Positions 42,995 through 56,390 are shown, counted from the stretch's first letter. The stretch: DNA of 64,000 nt from Thecaphora thlaspeos (GCA_900291925.1 UWYS01000006.1:682001-746000), one strand, 5' to 3'. Notes: generated by a model from the letters alone, not told the origin. Numbers and translations: made by a program.

Positions 42995-44140
42995 TTCCGA
43001 TGCAGCGGTATCATCTCCGTCTTTGCGCCGTCCCTCATGTTCATCTTATCTCCCCCTTGTACAGCATCTCTATCGCCACAGATCGCAGCGTCGCCGCGAC
43101 CTCCCGTGTATATTCGCCCGCTTTGCCAAGCACTAGGCGGCACTCGCTCTCTCGCAAAAATGAAATTGTCACAAGCTCCATCTTTCTGTTTGTGCCTTGA
43201 TCGCATAGTCGCCGTGGATGTGGGATCGGCTGGACGAGAGGTGTGTGTGTGGAAGGATGAGGAGAGGAACAGCAAAAAGAAAGGTTTGAGACGGTAATAC
43301 CGTGCGCGCTTTCAAGCCAACTCGCAGGGCGAGTTATGATGCTCCCTATCCACCTTAGTGGCCCGGAAGATACGTGCAACTGAGGGTCAAGTGGTGAAGT
43401 GCTCGGGTGACCGACTCCTTCGGGCTCGTAAGCCATCAAGATCCCCCGCCGAAGCGAGAGCAACACACCTGGTTTACTCGTCGTGCGGACACCCGCTGCC
43501 GGGCGTGCGAGATGTTCAACAAACCTCAGCCATCCTCCAGTAAGGCTGACAATCGTGGGGCGCGCTCGGGCTCAGCCTCATTCCATGGTTGCACCCATCA
43601 CAGGTGTAGGTACCGACCGAGTCTAGGTCGGATCGAACTAGTGTTTTTCCTCGACGACTTTTGCCGGTCTGTTCTTTCCAGCCTCACCGCAATTGGTGTG
43701 CGGCCCCGAAGGAGGCTGGTTGGGGTCCTGCCCTTCCGAGTCATTCTTTTCGCGTCCCTCTTGTCGGATCTCTCCTTTTTGCCCGCCCGACGAGCGACGA
43801 GGGTAAGGCACGAGGGAGCAAACGGAAGCCGTGGCCAGCCAAAGCAACATGGCCCCTTCGAGAAAGGGGAGCAGGCTGGCCTGGACTCTTGTCTGGGGCC
43901 GAGCCCGGGGCTTCTTCCCTGCGAACGCGCTGGGAGGAGGCCTGTACGCGCCGGAGGACCTCTTCCTTCGCTTCGTCCATCTCTCGGCATCGATTGATCA
44001 CCAACCCTCGCAACCGCTCTCTCCATCGCACCTCCCCGTCTCCGTACACCCTCGTTCGGAGAACGTCGAACCCCCACTTTCTCTCCCCCCCCCCTTTCGT
44101 CTTTGTGACTCCCCGCGTCCTTGCGGTATCGTCCCCCACC
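42995..44140. other. Intergenic region before ADE12
   Basis: 1.15 kb with the nitrate reductase 3' UTR and the promoter and leader of the next gene. The last 100 bases are C/T-rich with a run of ten C near 44086. No gene or RNA was recognised. Confidence 0.55.
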
Positions 44141-45693
44141 ATGGCGGCGATGCCCAAGTCGGCGGACTCACGGCGCGTCGGGAAGGCCACCGTCCTGCTG
44201 GGAAGCCAGTGGGGCGACGAAGGCAAAGGTGCGTATCGTGATACACTCGCTCGGACGCTTGGTCATTACAGGCTTCGACCGTGGCTCCCTTGAGACATGT
44301 CCCTCTTGTATTGCGAGACTGACCCTGTGCCATTCCCACTCATCCATCCATCCTGCTCGCCTTGTCTTCGTCCGTCGGTCGTCGCTTCTTCGACCGACCT
44401 CCGCCGTCCATCGAACCCTTTGGACGACCCCTCTATCCACACCTTGCCCTGCCCCACCCCGCAGGCAAGCTCGCTGATGTCCTGAGCGGCCAGATGGACG
44501 TCTGCGCCCGTTGCGCCGGCGGTAACAACGCCGGTCACACGATCGTCGCAAACGTCAACGGCGTGAAGACCAAGTTTGACTTCCACCTCCTCCCCTCGGG
44601 CCTCGTCAACCCTCGCTGCGCCGGCTTCATTGGCTCCGGCGTCGTCGTCCACGTTCCCTCGTTCTTCGAGGAGCTCGACAAGCTCGAGAAGAAGGGCCTC
44701 AACTGCGACGGCCGTCTCTTCATCTCTGACCGCGCCCACCTCGTCTTCGACTTCCACCAGGTCGTCGACGGCCTCAAGGAGGTTGAGCTCGGCGGCAGCA
44801 GCATCGGCACCACCAAGAAGGGTATCGGTCCGGCCTACTCGTCCAAGGCATCGCGCTCCGGCCTCCGCGTTCACCACCTCTACGACCCGGAGCTCTTTGC
44901 CTCTAAGTTCCGCAAGCTGGTCGAGGGACGCTTCAAGCGCTATGGCCACTTTGAGTACGACACCGAGGGCGAGATCGCGCGCTACAAGGCGTTTGCCGAG
45001 CGCCTCCGCCCGCACATCGTCGACGGCGTCGCCTTCATCCACACCGCGCTCGCCTCGAACCGACGCGTGCTGATCGAGGGCGCCAACGCGCTGATGCTCG
45101 ACATTGACTTTGGCACGTATCCGTTCGTCACCAGCTCGTCGACCTCGATCGGAGGCGTGTGCACCGGCCTCGGCATCCCACCCAACGCCATCGGCGACGT
45201 CATCGGCGTGATGAAAGCCTACACCACCCGCGTAGGCATGGGACCCTTCCCGACCGAGCTGAACGAAGAGATCGGCCACCACCTCCAGGAGGTTGGCGCC
45301 GAGTACGGCGTCACTACCGGACGCAGGCGCCGCTGCGGCTGGCTCGACCTCGTCATGATGAAGTACTCGTGCCTGATCAACGGCTACACCAGCCTCAACA
45401 TGACCAAGCTCGACGTGCTCGACAACCTCAAGGAGCTCAAGGTCTGCGTCGGGTACACGGTCGACGGCAAGGAGTTGACCAGCTTTCCCGCCGACCTCGA
45501 GGTGCTCGCCAAAGTCGAGGTCCAGTACAAGACCTTCACCGGCTGGGAGGGCGACATCTCCAAGGCGACGACGTTTGAGGAGCTGCCCCCGACCTGCCGC
45601 GAGTACGTCGAATTTGTCGAGACGTTCCTTGGCGTCAAGATCGAGTGGATTGGCGTCGGCCCGGCGCGTGAGTCGATGATCCACCGCGCTTGA
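44141..45693 (+). CDS. ADE12: Adenylosuccinate synthetase
   Basis: Joins IMP and aspartate with GTP, the first committed step from IMP to AMP. Exons 44141-44228 and 44465-45693 (438 residues, as usual for fungi). The intron (44229-44464, 236 nt) falls inside the IMP/GTP-binding loop: exon 1 ends within QWGDEGKG and exon 2 continues KLADVLS. Other family marks are [11 protein letters not shown], the [19 protein letters not shown] segment and the C-terminal [11 protein letters not shown]. The start is ATG with context CACCATGG, and a second in-frame ATG is four codons in. Its position between the nitrate cluster and glutamate synthase may be chance. Confidence 0.95.
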
Positions 45694-48600
45694 GCCGGCG
45701 TCGCATCCCGGACACCGCCTCGGCGATACTATCCGTCGAGAGCGCTCCGCTGCGCCGCAGGGTTTGCCGACCGACAGCCATAGACGTGTTTCGCTTTCTC
45801 TGCCCTACAAATTGCTCGAATTGAAAGATGTTCGTAGATACGGTCCGATACCTCTGTGGGCGTGTGTTGCAGCAGCAGGGCAGGTTCCATGCGTGGTAGC
45901 ATGTGCATTGTGGTTGCAATGTGTCACAGACGACGGCGCGGACCACCTCGGACCCAGACCTACGATCGCTCCGTAGGCGATGCGGTAGCGTCTGGGTTCG
46001 CACCGGTCTGTTGGCCTCTCGAATGAAGGATTGAAAGATTCGAATTGTGCTCTGGGATAGTCTCGGCGGCTTCAACGGCAGATATGGCATCCCCCTTGCC
46101 TTCGTCAGAGATCGCGTGGCCGACAGCACTGCGCATCTATCGACGAGCTCGTCTCGAGATTTTCGCTGCCCTTTTCATCCCGATTTTGGTTGCGATTTTA
46201 TGGGCGCCACCTTTCCTAGGCTAGCCACGGACGATCAGTGCCGAGCATTTCGATCTGAGATGCTGCGGCTCATCAGCATCTCTCGACCTTGTTTGGACTA
46301 CAGTCGGCTGTCCATTCACGCTGGGCCCTACACGAGTCTACTTTGACCCAACGGAAATCCTGATAGACAGCTATGTATTAGTGTACTCAGTGGAGTAGAA
46401 AGTTAGTTGAGTAGTGTCGTGGAGTGTCTAGATGCCAATCGTGTCAAATTCGAAGCGGGCATCTGACGAAACAGCGGACAAAACCGGGCGGACGGCTGCG
46501 CGAGCTGGCTCGGTCGAATCCGGAGATCTCTAGCTACCGCCGAGCGCTGATGGATGACAAAAGCAGAGCGATGTGACTCGACGGGACGCGACAGACGTGA
46601 AAAAACTCGACGGCCTCACCCAAAAAAAAGTTCGTACGGGCTGAGAGATCTCAGAAGATCTCGACCTTCTTCTGGGAGTTAGCCAGCCCCGTCTCTCCGG
46701 CGACCCCTGTTCGCATTGAAATGCCCGCGTACGCCTAAGGAAGGGTGCAGCTGCGCTGAGCCGATGCACCGGTTGGGTGTTGTTCCCCGTCGTTGGCCCC
46801 ACGGTCCAATCAGCGACGTCTGAACACCAAGCTAAGCCTCGCGAGATGACGGCCAGGTCATCAGCTCGAGCGGCAACACCCGTCCGGCAGGCCCTCGTTA
46901 AACGCAGCCTATTGCGAGAACCTGTGACCTTGTTAGCATGCTCTAATCCCTACAGTATTCTTCGAGAGGACGTTTGGAGTATCTTCGGGACAGAACGGCG
47001 CAGCGTCGATGGGTCAAGGCAGGGTCAGCGACGTTGGGTGTCGAACAGCGAGGAACGGAGGTCAAGATGTGCGCCCAAATGCAAAAGTTCCAATTCGACA
47101 GAGCTGGCCTGGCCTCGCCGGCCGGACGAGAAGAGAGCCGAAAGCTCAGCATGTTGGCGCTTCTGCGAAAAGCCGCGTGAACAACAGCGTGCGAGGTCGA
47201 GGACCTGATGGTGCCGTCGGCTGAAGAGCCAACGCTAGGGCGAAGGACCGGCCTGAAAAGCGGAGAAGAAGAAGCGGGGTCGAGCGTAGCCTCCTTGTCA
47301 GCGTGAACCTCACTTCCCGAGCATTACGGGCAGCGCAACGCGATAATTTATCCTTCCCCCGTCTTTCTTGCCTTGCTTCCCTCCTCACTGCTCCTCCTCC
47401 TGATCCACCACCTTCATCATCGCTAGCTCCCACCCTTTCGTCCATCGCCGCCAGCCGACAAAGACAGAGGTGCTCTCCTTCGATCGACCAGCCTACGTCG
47501 AATAATCACACCATCCAGCGTTCCGCATCAGCGTCCCGACCGCATCTGTGCGACCTTCCCAAAAGCCCCTACGACCTCAGCCGAGAGATCGGCATCGAAA
47601 ACCATATCTACCCCCCGGCCCTTTGAGACTTGAGCTCTTCTCTGCATCTAGGTGAGTCTTTTTGCGTGGAACCATCATCCGAGGGTTTCTCTGGCTCTAT
47701 CTTGGGCTGCATCTTGGGGTTGAAGCGCAATGGACGCATCTGGCGACGCCAGAGGTGGTGGACCCGACCTTCAGCCGCCATCATCGCCTGTCTAGGCGAA
47801 GATGGCTGAGCTGTAGACGGCCGGGTCGAGGGACCTGATGCTGCGGCCGATGGCTGGGCGGGTGATGCGGGGTAGAGACGAGATGTCGACGCCAATCGGT
47901 CGTCGGCCGAGATGGTGTGAAAAGAGGGCACGGCACGCCTCGAAAGCGGGCCTCGACGAGATAAGCACGGCGCAATTATCTGCAGCCAATCAGCAGCGCC
48001 GTTGATCCGGCATGCGAAGGCTGACCCGAGCCGAGATCCGACGACTGCCCGCGTAACGGCGCCAGCGTGGAAATCGCGTCAGGCTAAGAAGGGAATGTGG
48101 TCTCGCACGGCAGAGCCGCTGTGGTCTCGTCTTTGCTAAGGGGGCATGCGATGACCACCACCCGGCCTCCCCTAAACCTCTCCCCGGTCTTCGCCTTACC
48201 GTAAGAGAGGCGGGTCGTGCCGTAGGGCGCTGTCGCAGCTGGAGGCTAGGCGAGGCCGGTGGGTGGCCTTCGCGTTGGGCTGGGTCCTCGTCGGCTCGGC
48301 ATTTTTTTTGGGCTCATCCCGGGGGCATTTTTCTTCTTGATGTGGCTAAGACGTCCGCTCCTTCGGTCAGCCGCCAAGGCGGGAGGCAGGTGCTGGCCGG
48401 GCCTCGTCAGCAGCCATGCCGGTGCAGGGCGGCGGCGGCGGGCATTTGAAAGGAGCGCCCGCCTCATTGGCTCGATGCGCGAGCGAAATTGGGCCTGGCC
48501 TTCATGGCACGGGTGCGGGCACCCTCGCCCTCTGGCAGCTGGGCGGGCAAAGCAGAAGAAGGCTCCCGCGCCCGCGCTCACTCCGGAAGGGCATGCTGAA

Positions 48601-49125
48601 AGATTCCACGCCTGTCGTCGTCGCCACATCCTGCCCGCTAGTCAGCTAGACTGAATCCTCCCCCCTGTCTCTCTCTTCCATCCACCTTGCTGTCCTACCA
48701 CCACACCACCTTGCCATCTTTTCTTCACTACACCTCTGCGCTCGCCACAAACGTATAACACCGCGCACGCACGACACACGCTCTCAACGGAACAGACCCG
48801 TCGGTCGAGCCTACCTCTTCGAGCATCCATCTCATCTCATTTCTCTCTCTCCAAAGCAAAGCATTTGTATTCTTCCATCGCAAGAAGCCCCATACCCCGG
48901 TCGAGACGAGTCACGGCAACGTCAAAGGGCACCCTCGTCACACTTACGCACGCCAAGCATCGACCCTTTAGCAGCGACCAGCCACGAACAAAGGCAGGCG
49001 GCGATTTCCCGTTCACCGCAAATACTCTGCAGCTGCCATTTCAACAAGAGCAGCCTTTCAGCCCGCTTCCTTCCCTCCAGTCCATAACTCCAACCACCCT
49101 AGAAAACCAGACTTTAGTCGCTGGA
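45694..49125. other. Longest intergenic region; glutamate synthase upstream
   Basis: 3.4 kb with no supportable gene; all frames here are short and without conserved motifs. A promoter- and leader-like C/T-rich stretch at 47340-47640 ends at an AG|GTGAGT donor-like site (47651), and a second C/T-rich stretch lies at 48650-48860. A leader intron for the glutamate synthase transcript is therefore possible. The frame of that gene is also stop-free from at least 48865, without an ATG before 49126. No tRNA was found: one B-box-like GGTTCGCACC near 45995 lacks a pairing arm. Confidence 0.5.
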
Positions 49126-52100
49126 ATGCCCTCGTCGGTCTCATCCAGGACTTCCAACAGCTCCCGCCACGTCGAGAAGCTCAACGCCGAGCTCTCTGCC
49201 ATCAGCGAGGAGGCCATCGCCTCGGCCGACTTTGAAGCCAGCGGATATAACGAGGTAGAGCGCGCCACCGCCACGTCGTGGGCGGGCGCGCTGCCCGCCG
49301 CCCAGGGCCTGTACGACCCAGACAACGAGAAGGACGCCTGCGGTGTCGGCTTCATGTGCCAGATCAAGGGCAAGCCCGCTCACAAGATTGTCTCGGACGC
49401 CAAGCAGCTGCTCTGCAACATGACTCATCGCGGTGCGGTGGGCGCCGATGCGCGCGACGGCGATGGTGCCGGCGTCATGACTGGCATTCCCGACAAGTTC
49501 TTCCGTCGCGAAGCCGAGCGCGACGTCGGCTTCACGCTGCCCGCTCAAGGCCAGTACGCCGTCGGTAACCTCTTTTTGAATCCGACCAGCGAGCAGGCAT
49601 GGCGCGAGCAGGTCGAGACCTTCACTGGCCTCGCCGAGAAGCTCCATCTCCGCGTTCTCGGCTGGCGCGAGGTGCCCGTCGACAACACCATCCTCGGACC
49701 GGCCTCGAAGAGCAAGGAGCCCAAGATTCTCCAGCCCTTTGTCGTCCTGACCGACCACTACGGCACGGGCAAGGAGCCGCAGCCGAGTGCCGCCGACACG
49801 CCGTTCGACGACCAGTACTTTGGCCGCCAGCTCTACGTCCTGCGCAAGCACGCGACCCACACGATCGGCCTCGCCAAATGGTTCTACATCTGCTCGCTCA
49901 GCCCGTCCAACATCATCTATAAGGGTCAGCTGAGCCCGGTCCAGGTGTACAACTATTACCACGACCTCAACAACGCCCACTACGCCTCCCACTTTGCCCT
50001 CGTCCACTCGCGCTTCTCGACCAACACGTTCCCCTCATGGGACCGCGCTCAGCCAATGCGCTGGGCCGCTCACAACGGCGAGATCAACACGGTCCGCGGC
50101 AACAAGAACTGGATGCGCGCGCGCGAGGGCGTGCTCAAGTCTGAGACGTTTGGCGACGAGCTCGACATGCTCTACCCGATCATCGAGAATGGCGGCTCCG
50201 ACTCGGCGGCGTTCGACAACGTGCTCGAGCTGCTCGTCATCAACAACGTCTTGACGCTACCCCAGGCCGTCATGATGATGATCCCCGAGGCATGGCAGGG
50301 CGACGGCGACCGCATGGACCCGGCCAAGACGGCCTTTTACCGCTGGGCCGCGTGCCTGATGGAGCCTTGGGACGGCCCGGCCCTCTTCACTTTCGCCGAC
50401 GGCCGCTACTGCGGTGCCAACCTCGACAGGAACGGCCTCCGTCCCTGCCGCTACTACGTGACCGACGACGACATCATGATCTGCGCCTCCGAGGTGGGCA
50501 CTATCTCGATCGTGCCTGCGACAATCCTCCAGAAGGGTCGTCTTCAGCCGGGCAAGATGCTCCTCGTTGACACCGTTGAGGGCCGCATCGTCGAGGACCG
50601 CGAGCTCAAGATGTCGACCGCCCAGAGCGCCGATTTCGCTGCGTGGATCGAGAACCAGATGCTCCGCCTCCCCGAGATCGTCGACCGCGTCCGTCGCGAG
50701 ACGGCCAACGCGATCGCGCCCGTCCTTGACGATGAGCGCCTCAGCACCGACCCGAAGCTGATGACGTTCGGCTACACGCTCGAGCAGATCAACCTGCTGA
50801 TGCTCCCCATGATCCGCGACGGCAAGGAGGCGCTCGGCTCGATGGGCAATGACGGCGCGCTCGCCTGCATCTCCCCCAACGCCCGCTTGATCTACGACTA
50901 CTTCCGCCAGCTCTTCGCGCAGGTCACTAACCCGCCGATCGATCCGATCCGCGAGTCGATCGTCATGTCGCTCGAGCAGTACGTCGGTCCGGAGGGTAAC
51001 CTTCTCGAGATGGCGCCCGAGCAGTGCCACCGCCTGCTGCTCCCCTCGCCCATCCTCACCATCGATGAGATGAACGCCATCAAGCAGATGCACACCGTCC
51101 ACGCCGACTGGCCCAGCAAGGTGATCGACATCACGTTCGACAAGGGCGCTGGCCTGACCGGCTACGAGGAGGCGCTCGACCGTGTCTGCAGCGAGACGTC
51201 GCAGGCGATCCGCGACGGGTTCCGCGTCGTCATCCTCTCGGACCGCGCCGTCAGTGTCGACCGCGTCAGCATCAGCTCGCTCGTCGCCTGCGGTGGCGTT
51301 CACCACCACCTCATCCGCAACAAGGAGCGTAGCAAGATCGCACTGATGGTCGAGACGGCCGAGGCGCGCGAGGTCCACCACATGTGCGTCCTTGTCGGCT
51401 ATGGCGCCGATGCCATCTGCCCTTGGCTTGCCTTCGAGGCGATGCTCAAGGTCGCGCGCGAAGGTCTGCTAAAGGTCGACCTCAGCGTCCCCGACATCAT
51501 CGACAACTGGCGCCACGCCATCGACAAGGGCATTCTCAAGGTCATGTCCAAGATGGGCATCTCGACGCTTGCCTCATACAAGGGCGCCCAGATTTTCGAA
51601 GCACTCGGCCTCGACAACAGCGTCATCGACCGCTGCTTTGCAGGCACCGCGTCGCGCATCAGCGGATCGACCTTTGAGCTGCTCGCCATGGACGCGCTCG
51701 AGCTCCACGACCGTGGCTACCCGTCGCGCGAGACGGTTGCCATCGCCGGCCTCCCCGAGAGCGGCGAGTTCCACTACCGCCACGGCGGCGAGGCTCACAT
51801 CAACAACCCCGTCACCATCGCCAGCCTCCAAGACGCGGCGCGCGAGAAGAACCAGTCTGCCTGGGACACCTACTCGAAGGCGTCGCACGACGCTGTCAAG
51901 GGGACCTCGCTCCGCGGTCTGCTCGACTTCGACTTCACGAAGTCGCGCGCCATCCCCGTCGACCAGGTCGAGCCGTGGACCGAGATCGTTCAGCGCTTCT
52001 GCACCGGTGCGATGTCGTACGGCTCTATTTCGATGGAGGCTCATTCGGCGCTCGCCATCGCGATGAACCGCCTCGGCGGCCGCTCCAACACGGGCGAGGG

Positions 52101-52341
52101 AGGCGAGGACCCGGAGCGCTCCATCCCGCTCCCCAATGGTGACTCGCTCCGCTCCAAGATCAAGCAGATCGCCTCGGGCCGCTTCGGTGTCACTAGCAAC
52201 TACCTCGCCGACTCTGATGAGCTGCAGATCAAGATGGCTCAGGGCGCCAAGCCGGGCGAAGGAGGAGAGCTTCCTGGTCACAAGGTCTCGCCTTCGATTG
52301 CACGCACGCGTCATTCGACCGCCGGTGTCGGCCTTATCAGC

Positions 52342-52376
<35 letters not shown>

Positions 52377-55300
52377 CCTCAAGCAGCTGATCTACGACCT
52401 CAAATGCGCCAACCCGCGCGCCAACGTTTCGGTCAAGCTCGTCTCCGAGGTCGGCGTCGGTGTCGTCGCATCCGGTGTCGCCAAGGCCAAGGCGGACCAC
52501 CTCGTCATCTCGGGACACGACGGTGGCACCGGTGCCGCCGTCTGGACCGGCATCAAGCAGACCGGCCTGCCTTGGGAGCTGGGTCTCGCCGAGGCCCACC
52601 AGACGCTGGTTCTCAACGACCTGCGAGGCCGAGTCATTGTCCAGACTGATGGTCAGCTGCGCACCGGACGCGACGTAGCCATCGCCTGTCTCCTCGGCGC
52701 CGAGGAGTGGGGCTTCGCCACCACGCCGCTGATCGCGATGGGCTGCCTGATGCTGCGCAAGTGCCACCTCAACACTTGCGCCGTCGGCATCGCAACTCAG
52801 GACCCGCAGCTTCGAGAGAAGTTCGCCGGCCAGCCCGAGCACGTCATCAACTTCTTCTTCTACCTCGCCGAGGAATTCCGCACGATCCTGGCCAAGCTGG
52901 GACTGCGCACGGTCAACGAGGCGGTAGGAAGGTCTGACCTGCTCAAGGTCGACGACTCGCTCAGGAACCCCAAGACCGCCAACATCGACCTCTCGGCGCT
53001 GCTGAAGCCAGCCCACCAGATGCGACCCGGCGCCGCCACCTACAAGGTACGCAAGCAAGATCACAAGCTCTACGTCCGCCTAGACAACAAGCTCTGCGAC
53101 GAGGCGGAGCCCGCGCTCACCGAGGGCATCCCCGTCATGATCGACTGTGACGTTGTCAACACGGACCGTGCGCTGGGAACGACGCTGTCCTACAGGGTTT
53201 CGAAGCTCTACGGCGAGGAGGGCCTGCCGCAGGACACCATCCACGTCAACGCCAAGGGATCGGCTGGTCAGTCGTGCGGCGCCTTCCTGGCCCCGGGCAT
53301 CACGCTGGAACTCGAGGGAGACACCAACGACGGCGCCGGAAAGGGCCTCAGCGGCGGACGCCTGATCGTCTACCCGCCCAAGGTTTCGGTCTTCAAGGCC
53401 GAGGAGCAGATTATCGCCGGCAATGTCTGTCTCTATGGCGCGACGAGCGGCCACGCCTACTTCCGCGGTATCGCCGCCGAGCGCTTCGCTGTCCGGAACT
53501 CGGGTGCCCACTCGGTCGTCGAGGGCACTGGCGACCACGCGCTCGAGTACATGACGGGCGGCCGCGTCGTCATCCTCGGCTCCACGGGACGCAACGTCGC
53601 CGCCGGCATGAGCGGAGGCATTGCCTACGTGCTTGACATGAACCGTGACTTTGCCAGCAAGTGCAACATGGGCACGATCGAGCTCGGCCCCGTTAAGGAG
53701 CCCCACGACATTGCCGAGCTGCGCAACCTGATTGAGAACCACAAGCACTACACCGGCAGTACCGTGGCCGAGCACGTGCTGCGCGACTTCCACCACCTTC
53801 TCCCGCGCTTCGTCCGCGTCATGCCGGTCGACTACAAGCACGTCCTCGAGGAGGAGGCGGCGCGCGCCGCTGCCGAGAAGAAGCGCTCGAGCCACGTCGA
53901 TCTGCTCGGCACCCTTTCACGCCACGGCAGCCAGATCGACGTCTCGGTCGTCGACGACGAGCCCAAGGACAATCCCGTCGACAGCGTCCGCGAGGTCCTC
54001 GCCGCTAAGCCGGCCAAGCACGCCGAGCCGGCGCTCGTCGACCTCGAGGACTCGATGGTGGACGAGGAGACGTCCCGAGCACGCCTCGAAAAGGTCGACA
54101 AGGTCCGCGGCTTCATGAAGTACAAGCGCCTCGGCGAGCACTACCGCGCTCCCGGCAAGCGCGTCAAGGACTACAAGGAGCTCTCTGTCCGCCTCACCGA
54201 GTCCGAGCTCAAGTACCAGACCGCCCGTTGCATGGACTGCGGTGTTCCCTTCTGCCAGGGAGACACGGGTTGCCCGATCAGCAACGTGATCCCCGCCTGG
54301 AATGAGCTCGTCTTCAGCAGCAGCTGGAAGGACGCTCTCGACAGACTGCTCAAGACCAACAACTTCCCCGAGTTCACCGGCCGTGTCTGCCCCGCACCGT
54401 GTGAGGGAGCATGCACCCTCGGCGTGATCGAGCAACCGGTCGGCATCAAGTCGATCGAATGCGCGATCATCGACAAGGGCTTCAAGGAGGGATGGATGGT
54501 GCCGACCCCTCCCAGTGTTCGCACGGGCAAGACCGTTGCGATCATCGGCTCTGGCCCCGCGGGTCTCGCGTGTGCCGACCAGCTCAACCGGGCCGGTCAC
54601 TCGGTCACCGTCTACGAGCGTGCGGACCGCATCGGCGGTCTTCTGACTTATGGAATTCCGAACATGAAGCTCGTAAGTAAAACTTCCGGACAAGTCGATC
54701 CTGTGCACCGCCAGCGCACTCTCCAGCTTGCTGACCCTTCCGCTCTACCTCCTGACTTCTTTCCCCCCAATAGGACAAGGGTATCGTGCAGCGCCGCGTC
54801 GACCTTATGGCGGCGGAGGGTGTCAACTTCATCACGAACGCCAATGTCGGCAAAGACATCGACCCACGCCAGCTGCACGAGCAGAACGATGCGCTTGTCT
54901 ACGCGGTCGGCGCGACCTGGCCGCGAGACCTTAAGGTGCCCGGCCGTGAGGCCGACGGTGTCCACTTTGCGATGGACTTCCTGTCGCCGACGACCAAGTC
55001 GCTGCTCGACTCTGGACTGGCCGACGACCACTACCTCAGCGCTAAGGGCAAGGACGTCATCGTCATCGGTGGCGGTGACACGGGCAACGACTGCCAGGGC
55101 ACGGCGATCCGCCATGGCGCCAAGAGCATCGTTAACTTCGAGCTGCTCCCTCAGCCGCCCAACGAGCGCGCGCGTGGCAACCCCTGGCCCCAGTTTCCTC
55201 GTGTCTTCAAGGTCGACTACGGCCACGCCGAGGTGGCAGCGCAGTGGGGCAGCGACCCGCGCGAGTTCTGCATCTCGACAACGTCGTTCGAAAAGGACGA

Positions 55301-55742
55301 CAACGGCAAGCTGGTCGCGCTCAACACGATCAAGGTCAACTGGGAGCTCGACGCTTCGGGCAAGTGGCAGATGAACAAGGTACCCGGCTCCGAGAAGCGA
55401 TGGCCCTGTGACCTGTGCCTGCTCTCGCTCGGTTTCCTGGGTCCGGAGAACGATGCCGTCACCGCGCTCGGCCTCGAGCAGGATGGCCGCTCCAACATCA
55501 AGGCCGACGACCTCAAGGGCAAGTCGCCCTACCGCACCAGCGTCGAGCGTGTCTACACCGCTGGAGACTGCCGACGCGGCCAGTCGCTCATTGTCTGGGG
55601 CATCCAGGAGGGACGCTCCGCCGCCGCCCAGGTCGATCGCGACCTGATGGGCAACACGCGCCTCGCCTGGGCCGGCTCGATCAAGAAGCGCGAGTTCCTC
55701 CCCATCAAGGGCGAGCAGGCCAAGGTCGCCGCTACTGCCTAA
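49126..55742 (+). CDS. GLT1: NAD(P)H glutamate synthase (GOGAT), fused subunits
   Basis: Converts glutamine and 2-oxoglutarate to two glutamates, taking ammonium nitrogen onward after glutamine synthetase. Exons 49126-54672 and 54774-55742; the 101-nt intron (54673-54773) joins GIPNMKL to DKGIVQRR. Spliced length 2171 residues (yeast 2145). The N-terminal glutaminase nucleophile is Cys72 in KDACGVGF, with a short prosequence before it. Then come the central and FMN-binding synthase domains with the [3Fe-4S] cysteines in [15 protein letters not shown], the beta-helix domain ([10 protein letters not shown] region), and the small-subunit part with [16 protein letters not shown] cluster ligands, the FAD motif [11 protein letters not shown] and NADPH motif [11 protein letters not shown]. 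The intron sits in the small-subunit part. The start is the first ATG of the frame. Confidence 0.96.
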
Positions 55743-56390
55743 GGAGCCGCTTCTCCCCTCTTCCTCCCTTCCCCTCTCTCATACATGATCCTCCCCCCTT
55801 CATCGCTCCACCCTCTTCACGATCTCACGAAAACCGAAAACCTGTACATCAATCAGTCCAGTCCGGTCCACTTGTATCGACGACGTATTATTACTGTAGT
55901 TCTCTGGATCGACCGCATCGCCTCGACCGCGCTTCCGTTTCCTGTTTTCCTCTCTTCTCTATCTCTGTCTCTGCCTCGTAGTATCGTTGTACATGTCTTG
56001 GTTCCCGGCTCCACGTCGTGTTGACCCGAAATGCAGATTCTATTGACCCGATACCAGCATCGATCGTCTTCCCTCGGCGTGTTCGTCCGTGCAGGTGAGC
56101 AAGTACGGACGGTGAGGAAGGGATGTCTTGTGAGGGTGTTTCGTCTGTGCACAGCCTCTTATTCCTTTGATGTGACGTCGCACAGGTACAGCACGGTGCG
56201 GTACAGTTCAGCGAGCGCTTTGTGGCGTGACACCTTCGGTTGCAGATACGACAAAGACAGGCGGGCCCGAGTAATGCAGACGGAGCGACAGGAGAGAGGT
56301 ATACAATCGAGACACTTAAGGGATCGCGGGACGGCGCGGGACGGAGAGCGAAGCGAAACTCGGGAACGACGAGCGATGGCGGGCCAGAGG
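55743..56390. other. Convergent intergenic region
   Basis: 648 bases between converging stops, holding two 3' UTRs. No further feature was recognised. Confidence 0.6.

Noticed and set aside
44266..45684. 472-codon open frame antisense to ADE12
   Set aside because: It mirrors the ADE12 exon, its composition is Asp/Glu/Arg/Val-rich shadow sequence, and the plus strand matches a known enzyme throughout. High GC leaves stop-poor antisense frames.
45983..46010. tRNA-like B box (GGTTCGCACC)
   Set aside because: The T-arm bases do not pair and no A box lies at a fitting distance upstream.
50257..51381. 374-codon and similar open frames antisense to GLT1
   Set aside because: Repetitive Arg/Asp/Val/Leu-rich shadow sequence opposite a fully conserved enzyme.
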